A stretch of 64,000 nt of DNA from positions 1 to 64,000 of the forward strand of contig PBSL01000006.1 of NCBI GenBank assembly GCA_002726205.1, in the 5' to 3' direction. Position numbers and translations under genes: made by a program. Positions within the stretch are counted from its first letter, which is position 1; each line of letters begins with the position of its first letter. The notes below the pieces were generated by a model, which saw only the letters and a list, made by a program, of their open reading frames with translations, had not been told where the DNA came from and did no database searches. Source of the stretch: Planctomycetaceae bacterium (GTDB lineage: Bacteria > Planctomycetota > Planctomycetia > Planctomycetales > Planctomycetaceae). Positions 37,235 through 45,551 of this stretch are shown here, in pieces.

Positions 37235-37666
37235 TCACTCTTTGCTGAAATCACACAGCGGCGTGGAGCCAGTCGGTTCCGAGAGAACTTCGGCAAGCGT
37301 GGTGTTCCGAAACGCCTCTTCGATCCCCGACAACGCATGATCGATCCTGGCATGGAGCGGGCACAACTGATCCCCGTGCGATTTCAGATCAAGTGGACAG
37401 CGTGAAATCCTCTCGATCGGATCCACAGCATTGACCACATCCAGAATCGTCAAGTCCTCGACACCTCGCGCCAGCCGCACGCCTCCACTCGCTCCCCGCT
37501 GCGATGTCACCAGCTCGGCACGTCCAAGTGCCTGCAACACTTTCCTCAGGTACGGTTCGGGAACCTGCGTCGCCGCGGAAATCTGCTCGGTTGTCGCAAC
37601 GTCCGGAGCAACGTGCGCCAGTTGCACGATCGCCCGCAAAGCGTATTCCACCGTACGCGAAAACAC
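37235..37666 (-). CDS. Rrf2 family transcriptional regulator
   Basis: 143 residues from GTG 37666, chosen because GGAGG precedes it; a longer frame upstream lacks one. The winged helix is FSRTVEYALRAIVQLAH, TTEQISAATQVPEPYLRKVL and QRGASGGVRLARG. Cys90, Cys102 and a Cys near residue 139 (RCPLDLKSHGDQLCPLH) are candidate Fe-S ligands, as in NsrR, IscR and RsrR; such proteins sense NO, redox state or cluster supply. It is transcribed divergently from the DUF3365 gene, across the palindrome at 37727, and probably regulates that gene and its own. Confidence 0.85.
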   Translation of the reverse strand: MFSRTVEYALRAIVQLAHVAPDVATTEQISAATQVPEPYLRKVLQALGRAELVTSQRGASGGVRLARGVEDLTILDVVNAVDPIERISRCPLDLKSHGDQLCPLHARIDHALSGIEEAFRNTTLAEVLSEPTGSTPLCDFSKE

Positions 37667-37687
37667 TCCCGTCCTCCAAACAGGACA

Positions 37688-37716
37688 TTGACATCCACTT
37701 TGTTCCCGATTACGCT
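37688..37716 (+). promoter_or_regulatory. Possible sigma-70-type promoter for the DUF3365 gene
   Basis: TTGACA at 37688-37693 is a perfect -35 match, and TACGCT follows 17 bases later as a weak -10. Transcription would begin near 37723, so the 22-bp palindrome would sit just downstream, where a bound repressor blocks transcription. The -10 match is only 3 of 6, so this is tentative. Confidence 0.4.
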
Positions 37717-37726
37717 GCAAGAATCG

Positions 37727-37748
37727 AATGGGACATCGATGTCCCATT
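37727..37748. promoter_or_regulatory. Perfect 22-bp palindrome, probable Rrf2 operator
   Basis: The half-site AATGGGACAT is followed by CG and by its exact reverse complement ATGTCCCATT. It lies between the divergent Rrf2 (start 37666) and DUF3365 (start 37911) genes. Rrf2 proteins bind dyad sites of this size. A weaker related half-site, GGACAT, occurs at 37683-37688. Confidence 0.6.
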
Positions 37749-37910
37749 ATGGACAGCGCGCGGTGGAAGAACCAGTCCGTTCTTTCTAGAACTGGAAGAC
37801 GGTCAGAATCGAGACCGGCGAACGCGGTTTGCAACCAGCGATCCCGCCGGTTTTAACAACACATACCCGTTGAAGACGACATAGACCCTGGTTTTCTGAA
37901 AGGAACTGAA

Positions 37911-38453
37911 ATGCAAAAGATGCGGAAGTCACTTCTGGTAGTCGCTCCGATGGTGATCCTGCTGATCGCGGCGATACTCTTGCCGCTGGCCAACTCGGCA
38001 AACAACCTGGTCCTGGCGAACAAGAAGGCAGTGAACCGAACACGCAAGACCGTCCGGATGCTTGACGACATCTACAAGACGGCCGTGGTGTTGATCACGA
38101 CCCATTACGTCAAGGACAAGGACTCGCTGCCGGCCGGCAGCGCGGCCAAGGCTCTCTTCGCGGCAGTCAAGAAGAAGGGGTGGCACGAGGTCAAGATTCT
38201 CGATGTCAGCGGCGAACCCTACAACGACGACAATGTCGCCAAGGATGCTTTCGACAAGGCCGCGGCGAAGTTGATCAAGTCGGGCAAGCCCTATGTCGAC
38301 GAGGTCATCAAGAAGGACGGAAAATCCTATCTCCGGGCCGCGACGATCATTCCGGTCGTGATGGAAAAGTGCATCATGTGCCACGCAAACTACAAGAAGG
38401 CCAAGAAGGGCGAGGCGATCGGGATGTTGAGCTACACGATTCCCGTGGAGTGA
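37911..38453 (+). CDS. DUF3365 (Tll0287-like) single-heme c-type sensor protein
   Basis: 180 residues. An N-terminal membrane segment (LLVVAPMVILLIAAILLPL) anchors an extracytoplasmic domain containing one c-type heme motif, CIMCH (154-158). The domain spans YKTAVVLITTHYVKDKD, GWHEVKILDVSG and SYLRAATIIPVVMEKCIMCH. DUF3365 resembles the PAS-like Tll0287 heme fold; family members often stand alone or precede signalling domains, so a redox or gas sensor is likely. AAAGGAACTGAA precedes the ATG. The terminator at 38485 follows. Its divergent partner is an Rrf2 regulator with candidate cluster cysteines. Confidence 0.85.
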   Translation: MQKMRKSLLVVAPMVILLIAAILLPLANSANNLVLANKKAVNRTRKTVRMLDDIYKTAVVLITTHYVKDKDSLPAGSAAKALFAAVKKKGWHEVKILDVSGEPYNDDNVAKDAFDKAAAKLIKSGKPYVDEVIKKDGKSYLRAATIIPVVMEKCIMCHANYKKAKKGEAIGMLSYTIPVE

Positions 38454-38484
38454 ACCACCTGACTGGCTCGACCAAGTCGATTTC

Positions 38485-38524
38485 GGGCCCCCATGCCGCG
38501 AGGCGTGGGGGCCCGTTTCGTTTT
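38485..38524 (+). terminator. Intrinsic terminator after the DUF3365 gene
   Basis: A 13-bp GC-rich stem, GGGCCCCCATGCC (38485-38497) with GGCGTGGGGGCCC (38502-38514; one G-T pair), has loop GCGA and is followed by GTTTCGTTTT. This is a classic rho-independent layout, 31 bp after the stop codon. Confidence 0.85.
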
Positions 38525-38629
38525 GATCCACTCCGTCGGGGCGTTTCCCTGGACGAGGCCTGTTGCGGTGCGGTCTGCAGTGCTTCGCTGGCGGCACCGC
38601 GTATTCGCGGCTGGCTGACCGGCGAAGGA

Positions 38630-41023
38630 TCATTTCCCCGTCTTCCGATAAAGAAACGGCCTGCGGAACATGCCACCGAAATGATGCTCGCAGTGTCCGC
38701 GCAGGGCAATCTCGTTCTTGCCCGCCTTCATTTTCCCGGCCAGCTCCACGTCCCATTCAAATCGATAGTCGTTGCGCCACCACAATTTCCCTTGCTTGCG
38801 GTAGGCCACCTCGCGGCCGTTGACATAGAGCCAGCTCTCGTTAAACAGGCCGGGGAATCGCAGGTGAACCGCGCCGGCCGCCTGCTTCGCTGTCAGTTCC
38901 ACACTGGTCCGATACCAGAAGTGCCCGGTGTAGCTTTGTCGATCCGGGTGACGAACGCCCTGCGCCTGCAGGTACAGGTCGGTACGGAGCAGACTCCAGC
39001 GATCAGGATAATCCTTACGGTTGTCCAGCGTCAGTTTTGCCTGGTTCGCGTTCCAGTAAGCCAGGCCGACTGGTCCGTCAAAATACTTCTGCTTCACACC
39101 GACGTTGTCCGGATCGCGACGAAAAGACCATTCGATCGGCAACTTCGTGATCAACTTTCCCCGGGTTCCGTCGGTCGCCTCCAGCAGTTGCCGGTACTGC
39201 CGCACTTCCCCCGGCCACCACGGAGTGCCGTCGCGTTCCAGCTTGGTGGTCGTGAAGATCCCTCCCAGGGCGGTCATCGCCTTTCGAGCCGCCAGACCCC
39301 GCTCGCCTGCGGTAACCGCAGCCCGATAATCGCCATCCGTAGCCGCCGAATTGACCATCGCGATGTAGGCATCGAGAATGCCGAAACTCAATCGTGTGAA
39401 TTTCAGTCGACGCAGCACGAGTTGCTCGTTGCGGGTCGACTGCCGACCGCTTCCGCCAACCCCCCGCCCAATCCTCTCTGCGTCTTCCAACTGTTTTCTG
39501 AGGATGCCGATCACACGCGGCGTGTAGATCGCCGTGGCAAGGAAATACTCGTGCTCGGTACATATCGACTTTTCCCAGGCGTCAAAGATGGTCGACCAGT
39601 AGATCTTCATCGGTGCTGCTGCGGCTCCGTAGAACCGCGGATAGAAATCTGCAAGCAACTCGTCGACATCCGCGTCCGGGTTCCACAGCAACCGGGACCG
39701 CAGGTACAGGTTAATGAAGGTGGTCGCAATCGCGTTGCGGCTTTCGGTATTCACGCCCAGGACACCCGCTCGCCGATAGTGTTTCACATCACGTCGGAAG
39801 GACTGGTGAGACGGATTGGGAATGTCTCTCCAGACGAGCATGCCCTGGTCATAGTCGTAGATGCTCAATCGCCCCTGCATCACCTTGGCCCACTTGTAGA
39901 GCATCTCACGAAATTCTCGCCGCGGCGGCGACTGCAGGTCATCCATGCCGTGGATGGGATCGATATCGATCGGCGCCAATTCGCAGAACAAAGAACGTTC
40001 GGCGACCATCGCCCGCACCGGGGGGATCGTCATGTTCGCGTACGCCAGGAATCCGATCTTTGCCCGGCTGTCTGGATATTTCGCCTGCAGGATCCTGGCG
40101 ACGTTGTTGTAGAGCTCCAGCATCGGATCGGTCACCGACCACCGCATGAAATACTTGTCCCACTGCAAACGCATCAATTCCTGGTCCTTTGAATCCGCCG
40201 AGTCGTAGGAACCATCCTCCATCCCCAGCGAAAAGGCGCCGCCCCGGGCATACCGCTTTTCGACCTGGCCGGCCACGTGTTTCGCAGTCGACGCTGCCGT
40301 GATCGGAAACTTGAACGTGCCCTTGCCCAGACCCGCGGTAAACTTTCCCAGGGCATGGCCGGTCGGCGGCATCGCGGAACGGTCGGTCATCATGTTCCGC
40401 AAACGAAACTCGTCCGCCCCGGCCTTGTCTCCGATCCAGGAGATCCAGTAGGTACGAATTTCGAACGGTGACGAGTAAACGCGGTCGAGCCTGGCGACGG
40501 TCAATTCCGGGCGATCGGGAATGCATTCACCAAATTCGGTTGGCATGTACCAGCGGCAGCCCCAGTAGCGCAACAACTCGGCGACGGCAAAGTAGTGGCT
40601 ACGGTCGTTGTTCCCAGCCAGGTAGACACGCCGACCGTGCCGACAGACTGCGATTCCGTCGGTACGCAAGAGTGCCTTCCTTTTCAGGACCGCCTTGATC
40701 CGAACCTCGAGCGAAGGCAACGCCGTCAGGGCTTCCTTTCCCACCACCAGCAGTGGTCGCGGACCGGCCAACGCCGCCGCGATCGCCGGTCGCGTGGCCA
40801 CGATCTGCGGCCGGGAACCGCTCATCAGGCCAATGTACTTCGCAAGGTCATCGGCCCCACGACGTTCGAGACGTCCGGCCTGTGGTGAAACCACGATCAC
40901 CGCCATGGTCTGGCCGTCCGAGGCAATCACGAGTTCTTTGTGACCAGGCGCGTCGGCGACCGCCTTGTCGCAGGCCCCCGGACAAACCGCCCACAGCAGA
41001 ACCGGGAAAACGTATTTCAACAT
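38630..41023 (-). CDS. Secreted DUF4838 protein
   Basis: 797 residues from ATG 41023, with GAGG nine bases upstream; signal peptide MLKYVFPVLLWAVCPGACDK. Residues 50-170 resemble the GH67-type N-terminal domain (QAGRLERRGADDLAKYIGLM, YFAVAELLRYWGCRWYMP). DUF4838 then follows (IGFLAYANMTIPPVRAMVAE, DYDQGMLVWRD). The C-terminal 190 residues are beta-rich (FNESWLYVNGREVAYRK), a likely sugar-binding jelly-roll. It is shorter than the 14034 homologue and lacks its CBM4/9-like block. It is presumed to act on a polysaccharide; its catalytic residues are not established for this family. Confidence 0.8.
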   Translation of the reverse strand: MLKYVFPVLLWAVCPGACDKAVADAPGHKELVIASDGQTMAVIVVSPQAGRLERRGADDLAKYIGLMSGSRPQIVATRPAIAAALAGPRPLLVVGKEALTALPSLEVRIKAVLKRKALLRTDGIAVCRHGRRVYLAGNNDRSHYFAVAELLRYWGCRWYMPTEFGECIPDRPELTVARLDRVYSSPFEIRTYWISWIGDKAGADEFRLRNMMTDRSAMPPTGHALGKFTAGLGKGTFKFPITAASTAKHVAGQVEKRYARGGAFSLGMEDGSYDSADSKDQELMRLQWDKYFMRWSVTDPMLELYNNVARILQAKYPDSRAKIGFLAYANMTIPPVRAMVAERSLFCELAPIDIDPIHGMDDLQSPPRREFREMLYKWAKVMQGRLSIYDYDQGMLVWRDIPNPSHQSFRRDVKHYRRAGVLGVNTESRNAIATTFINLYLRSRLLWNPDADVDELLADFYPRFYGAAAAPMKIYWSTIFDAWEKSICTEHEYFLATAIYTPRVIGILRKQLEDAERIGRGVGGSGRQSTRNEQLVLRRLKFTRLSFGILDAYIAMVNSAATDGDYRAAVTAGERGLAARKAMTALGGIFTTTKLERDGTPWWPGEVRQYRQLLEATDGTRGKLITKLPIEWSFRRDPDNVGVKQKYFDGPVGLAYWNANQAKLTLDNRKDYPDRWSLLRTDLYLQAQGVRHPDRQSYTGHFWYRTSVELTAKQAAGAVHLRFPGLFNESWLYVNGREVAYRKQGKLWWRNDYRFEWDVELAGKMKAGKNEIALRGHCEHHFGGMFRRPFLYRKTGK

Positions 41024-41194
41024 TCCGTTGACCCTCGATCCCACATTTCCACAACTGCCGGGCACGGTTGCTTGTGAAAACAACCTCGAACCCGCACCAT
41101 GACAAAGCTCGCAGGTGATAGGCAACCGTGTTGCCAACCCGCGGCCTGATCAGCTGACCGACTCACATCCCGTAACGACCGGAGCAACTTGAAG

Positions 41195-42166
41195 ATGAGC
41201 AACAGGAGTTTTTTCGGCCTGCTGATCGTATTGAGTTTTTCGACAACACTCGTCGCCGGGGAGGGCGCCTTCCGTTTCCTGGCCACTGGAGATGTCCCCT
41301 ACTCGCAGGAACAAGAGGCCGACTACCGCCGTTTCCTGAAACAGTCGGAAGCCGAGAATTTTCAGTTCATGGTGCATGTCGGCGACATCAAGTCTGGTGG
41401 ATCTCCCTGTACCGACGAGTCTTTCGTCAAGATCCGTGACCTCTTTCGGGCCTACCCGAAACCGGTCGTTTACACTCCCGGCGACAACGAGTGGACCGAC
41501 TGTCACGGTACCGGCAGCGACCCGATCGAACGACTCAAGAAGTTGCGAGAACTGTTCTTCAAAGACCCGGCCACCTTGCGTCTGTCAAAGCTGGGCGCCA
41601 TCCAGCAAAGCCGTTCGAAACAGTACCTGAGATACGTAGAGAATTATCGATTCTCCCGATCGGGTGTCCTGTTCATCGTGGTTCACGTTGTTGGAAGTGG
41701 GAACAATCGTCGGGCGGATGACCCCCCGTCTTTGAAGGAGTTCACCGAACGCGACCAGGCGAATACGGCATTTCTGAAGGAGAGTTTCGCGGAAGCCATC
41801 AAGAAAGATGTCCCCGGTGTCGCGGTCATATTTCATGCCAACCCGGATTTCGAGAATGTCGCCGGGGAAGGATTCAAGAGTTTCATCGCCACGATGCGTG
41901 AGTTTCTCTCGAAGTACCACAAGCCAGTCATCGGACTGCACGGCGATTCCCATTACTTCCGCATCGACAAGCCACTCAAGAGCGAGTTGATCAAGGTCAA
42001 GGACACCGACAAGCAGGAGGGCGGCAAGACCCTCCTGCATTTCAGCCGCGTGGAAGTCTTTGGCTCCCCGGTGGTTGCGGGACTCGCGATTACGGTCAAT
42101 CCCAAGGATCCGCAAGTGTTTACCGTCCGCCCCTACTTCTTGAAGGACAAGAAGAACGACAAGTAA
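41195..42166 (+). CDS. Secreted metallophosphatase
   Basis: 323 residues from ATG 41195; GGAG (41181) is ten bases upstream. A TTG at 41189 is closer but less likely. Signal peptide GLLIVLSFSTTLVAG. The calcineurin-like core shows FRFLATGDVPYS, FMVHVGDIKSG, VVYTPGDNEWTD, VAVIFHANPDF and IGLHGDSHYF, but the metal-binding order is looser than in classical PPP enzymes. It would hydrolyse phosphoesters outside the cytoplasm. Its substrate is unknown. A second metallophosphatase lies at 47343. Confidence 0.75.
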   Translation: MSNRSFFGLLIVLSFSTTLVAGEGAFRFLATGDVPYSQEQEADYRRFLKQSEAENFQFMVHVGDIKSGGSPCTDESFVKIRDLFRAYPKPVVYTPGDNEWTDCHGTGSDPIERLKKLRELFFKDPATLRLSKLGAIQQSRSKQYLRYVENYRFSRSGVLFIVVHVVGSGNNRRADDPPSLKEFTERDQANTAFLKESFAEAIKKDVPGVAVIFHANPDFENVAGEGFKSFIATMREFLSKYHKPVIGLHGDSHYFRIDKPLKSELIKVKDTDKQEGGKTLLHFSRVEVFGSPVVAGLAITVNPKDPQVFTVRPYFLKDKKNDK

Positions 42167-42237
42167 ACCGGCCTTGTCGCCTTCACCACTTGCCGTGCGC
42201 AACACGTCCTCGCATCGCTCTTCCCGGACAGGCAATC

Positions 42238-43860
42238 ATGAACACGCTCCTGCGCTCCGCCGGGCCACGCCTCACCCTGCAACCGCTGCGTTGCACCCTG
42301 GCCCTGCTGATGCTGGCATCACTGGTTGAACACGCCGGAGCGCAGACCGCGAAGGTGACCATGCCGGCGCGGGGCATTTGTGCACATCGTGGCGCCAGCG
42401 ATACGCATCCCGAGAACACCCTGGTCGCGTTTCGGGAAGCGATCCGCCTGGGGGCGCACATGATCGAATTTGACGTGGCATTGACCAAGGACGGCCAGCT
42501 CGTGTTGATGCATGACCGCACCGTCGACCGTACAACCAACGGCAAGGGACCGATTGCCGCGTTGACCCTCGCAGAAGTGGCCAAGCTCGACGCCGGCGCT
42601 TTCAAGGCATCCCAGTTCGCCGGCCAACGCGTGCCGACTCTCGACGCCGCGTTGCAGATGATGCCCGAGAACATCTGGCTCAACGTTCACCTGAAGGGCC
42701 GAGCAGAGTTGGCGGCCAAGGTCACTCGCCGCATCGTGGCCCACGGCCGCTTGCACCAGGCCTTTCTGGCCTGTGGGGCAGCCGCGGCCACAGCCGCTCG
42801 CAGCATCGAGCCCCGCATCAAAATCTGCAACATGGAACGCCAGGCCAATTCCCGAACCTACGTCAACGAAACGATCAAGGCCGGCGCCCAATTCATCCAA
42901 CTGCTCGGAGGTGAGACAGTCGATCCGGCAGACACGACATTGCTGAAACAGCGCAAGGTGCGAATCAACTACTGTTGTGCCAACGAGGCCGCGAAGGTGG
43001 AACGACTCTTCAATGCCGGTGTCGAATTTCCACTCGTCGATCGTTGCAGCGACATGCTCAGGGTCTCCGACGGCCAACAGATCCCCAGGCTGAAACCGGT
43101 TTATCGATCCCGGCTCAAATTCCCAAAACTCGCCACGCCCGCCTCGATCCTGCTCGAACAACGTCATCTCACCGGCGGATCCGCCCAGCAGGGGTTGGCA
43201 TTGACCGCGAAGCACTACTTCACTTCCACATCGCACACGATCTATCGCTACGACCGCAACTGGAAACTTCTCAACCAGAAAGCGATCAAGATTGAAGGCG
43301 TCAATCACATGGGCGCCATCCATCACCACGACGGATTCGTCTGGGCAGGACTGCTCCACGGACCGGTCGGAAACAAGTACGACCCGAAACTCGACCGATC
43401 CAAGATTGCCAAGATCCGCGCCGGCGACCTGGAGATCGTCAAGACTTGGGATATCACCAAGGACGTCACCTGGATCGACCCGGTCTGCTTTGACGGCCGG
43501 CACCTCTGGGTCGGCGACCTTCGCGACCTGGGACTACACCGGTACCGCATCGACGGTGACCGGATCCAGCGAGAGGGCGTTTTCCGGTACCCTCCGGCGA
43601 TGCATTTTTCCCAGGGCCTGCGAATCGTCGGGCGCAAACTTTACACGATCCACACCTTTGGGAGCATGGATGGCCTCTTTGAGTTCGACCTTCCCGAAAC
43701 CCTAAGCGACAAACTGCAGAACCCCACGCGGGTCTGGGAAATCACCGAGACACGGATGCATCTCGAGGGCTTCGACTTCATTCCGGGCAAACCCGGACAG
43801 ATCTGGCACGCCCAGGGAACCTATGTCGATCGCTACCAGCTACGAGAACTCGGCAAGTAG
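42238..43860 (+). CDS. Glycerophosphodiester phosphodiesterase fused to a beta-propeller-like domain
   Basis: 540 residues from ATG 42238; signal peptide to about 36 (EHAGAQ). Residues 45-290 are a GDPD barrel: ICAHRGASDTHPENT, IEFDVALTKDGQLVLMHD, and VNYCC-type strands. The catalytic His pair and acidic ligands (HRG, E-D, HD) are present. From about 300 a beta-rich domain with repeated units (TSHTIYRYDRNW, FVWAGLLHG, LWVGDLRDLGLHRYRID, KLYTIHTFG) looks like a propeller. It would cleave glycerophosphodiesters outside the cytoplasm. The fusion is uncommon. The gene is 71 bp after the metallophosphatase and probably co-transcribed. Confidence 0.8.
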   Translation: MNTLLRSAGPRLTLQPLRCTLALLMLASLVEHAGAQTAKVTMPARGICAHRGASDTHPENTLVAFREAIRLGAHMIEFDVALTKDGQLVLMHDRTVDRTTNGKGPIAALTLAEVAKLDAGAFKASQFAGQRVPTLDAALQMMPENIWLNVHLKGRAELAAKVTRRIVAHGRLHQAFLACGAAAATAARSIEPRIKICNMERQANSRTYVNETIKAGAQFIQLLGGETVDPADTTLLKQRKVRINYCCANEAAKVERLFNAGVEFPLVDRCSDMLRVSDGQQIPRLKPVYRSRLKFPKLATPASILLEQRHLTGGSAQQGLALTAKHYFTSTSHTIYRYDRNWKLLNQKAIKIEGVNHMGAIHHHDGFVWAGLLHGPVGNKYDPKLDRSKIAKIRAGDLEIVKTWDITKDVTWIDPVCFDGRHLWVGDLRDLGLHRYRIDGDRIQREGVFRYPPAMHFSQGLRIVGRKLYTIHTFGSMDGLFEFDLPETLSDKLQNPTRVWEITETRMHLEGFDFIPGKPGQIWHAQGTYVDRYQLRELGK

Positions 43861-43917
43861 ACACCGTCTCCCGATCCGAACCTGGATCGAAGGGACCCGA
43901 CGATTCCGGAGAGCACG

Positions 43918-45492
43918 ATGTCGGCCAATGACCATTTCTCTCACGATGGCACCGCGTCGGATTCCTTGATCGGGCGGCGAACATTCTGCCGAACCGGCCT
44001 GTTGGCCGGCTGCGGCTTCCTGAATCTGCTCGCACCCGACACGCTGGCCGCATTACCCGGCGTCCGCCCGCGCCGCAGCACCAGGCGGCGCGTCTGGCCA
44101 CTTTCCTGCGACACGATGGTCGCCATGCCCGACGCGACGGTCACAGGAACGACGGTGCTTGGAAAGAACAGCGACCGCCCTGTTTTCGATTGCCAACCGC
44201 TGGTCCAAACATCGCGCCGACGGCACAAGCCGGATTCATCACTGCAACTTGAGTACCGTACGATTCCGCAGGTCTCCCAGACCTATGCGACGGTCGGCTC
44301 GAGCCCCTACTGGTGCTGGGGCTACGAGGAGGGGTTCAACGAATTCGGCGTCGCGATCGGAAACGAGGCGATCTTCACCAAAACGTTTGCCGACGCCGTG
44401 AAGTCAAGCCAGGCCGGCAAACCACCTGAACTGGGCCTGCTGGGCATGGACTTGTTGCGCCTCGGCCTGGAACGCGGCAAGACGGCTCGAGAAGCACTCG
44501 ACGTGATCACCGGCCTTGTTCAACAGTACGGTCAGTGGGGCTCCGGTGTCCCTGGTCTGGATCACGAAACCGGCGGATACGACAATTCCTACATCATCGC
44601 CGACAGCAAGGAGGCCTGGGTCCTGGAGACGGTGGGGACGCGGTGGGTCGCCAGACGGATAACCCGCGGCGTGGCGACGATCTCCAATCAGCCCTCGATC
44701 CGTACCCGTTGGGATCTGGCCAGCCCCGACCTGGTCGACCATGCCATCGAGAAAGGCTGGTGGCCAAAGGCAAAGCGAAACGACTTTGATTTCGCCCGCG
44801 CCTACATCGATTTCAAGACCCCCTTGCAGCTATCGCAACTTCGCGTTCAAAGGTCTCGCCAGCTGCTAGGTCAAAAAGAGAATCGCGAGATCTCGCCGCG
44901 ATGGGTGATGCGTGTGCTTCGCGACCACTACGAAGACACTTTCCTGAAGGGACCAAATTTCAACGCGGCGTTACCGGACTTCCTGACTCTCTGCATGCAC
45001 AGTTCCCCTGCCAATTTCACCTGGGGAAACACGGCGAGTTCGGCTGTCTTCATTCTTCCCAAGGGATCCGAGGGCATTCCCAGGATGTGGTGGACACCGG
45101 TCACCCCCTGCACCGGACTTTACCTGCCGATCCATGTCACAAACTCTCGCTTACCGGAACCACTCACCACCGCTGGTCGTCGCGGCAAGACCATCACTCC
45201 TCCTCCTCAGGCCAAGCCAGATGCCTTTTCTCGCAAGTCCTACTGGTGGCTGTTCCGCGACTTGCTCGACAGGATCAAGGGCGATGAAACGGGCACCGAG
45301 TTCGCCAGTCGGCAACCGATGGCGAGGGCGACGTTCGATCGTCTGGAACACAAATGGCTGGCTGCCTCCGCGAAGGTCGATCAAGAGGCCATTCGCCAGA
45401 AGACCTCAGAGCCGCTGGATCGCTTCACCCATGATTGTTTCGACGAGGCTTTCGACGCGATCAAGCGACTGAGGAAATCCATGGACTCCTGA
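43918..45492 (+). CDS. Tat-exported C69 family (secernin-like) peptidase
   Basis: 524 residues. The leader GRRTFCRTGLLAGCGFLNL is Tat-like. The C69 signature lies near residue 64: CDTMVAMPDATVTGTTVLGK, with Cys64 as the expected N-terminal nucleophile after propeptide removal. Following features fit: GKNSDRP and YEEGFNEFGVAIGNEAIFTK. The remainder (SYIIADSKEAWVLETVGTRW, VATISNQPSI) also matches Ntn-type dipeptidases. It hydrolyses a dipeptide or acyl bond of unknown identity. It follows the GDPD gene by 57 bp. Confidence 0.85.
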   Translation: MSANDHFSHDGTASDSLIGRRTFCRTGLLAGCGFLNLLAPDTLAALPGVRPRRSTRRRVWPLSCDTMVAMPDATVTGTTVLGKNSDRPVFDCQPLVQTSRRRHKPDSSLQLEYRTIPQVSQTYATVGSSPYWCWGYEEGFNEFGVAIGNEAIFTKTFADAVKSSQAGKPPELGLLGMDLLRLGLERGKTAREALDVITGLVQQYGQWGSGVPGLDHETGGYDNSYIIADSKEAWVLETVGTRWVARRITRGVATISNQPSIRTRWDLASPDLVDHAIEKGWWPKAKRNDFDFARAYIDFKTPLQLSQLRVQRSRQLLGQKENREISPRWVMRVLRDHYEDTFLKGPNFNAALPDFLTLCMHSSPANFTWGNTASSAVFILPKGSEGIPRMWWTPVTPCTGLYLPIHVTNSRLPEPLTTAGRRGKTITPPPQAKPDAFSRKSYWWLFRDLLDRIKGDETGTEFASRQPMARATFDRLEHKWLAASAKVDQEAIRQKTSEPLDRFTHDCFDEAFDAIKRLRKSMDS

Positions 45493-45551
45493 GCACCACG
45501 GCCTGACAGGCAACCGCAACGCAATCCCCTCCCCGTACGAGTAGATTCCCG

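Noticed and set aside
38180-40192. 670-codon plus-strand frame over the DUF4838 gene
   Set aside because: Antisense to a recognised gene and without a recognisable start or domain.
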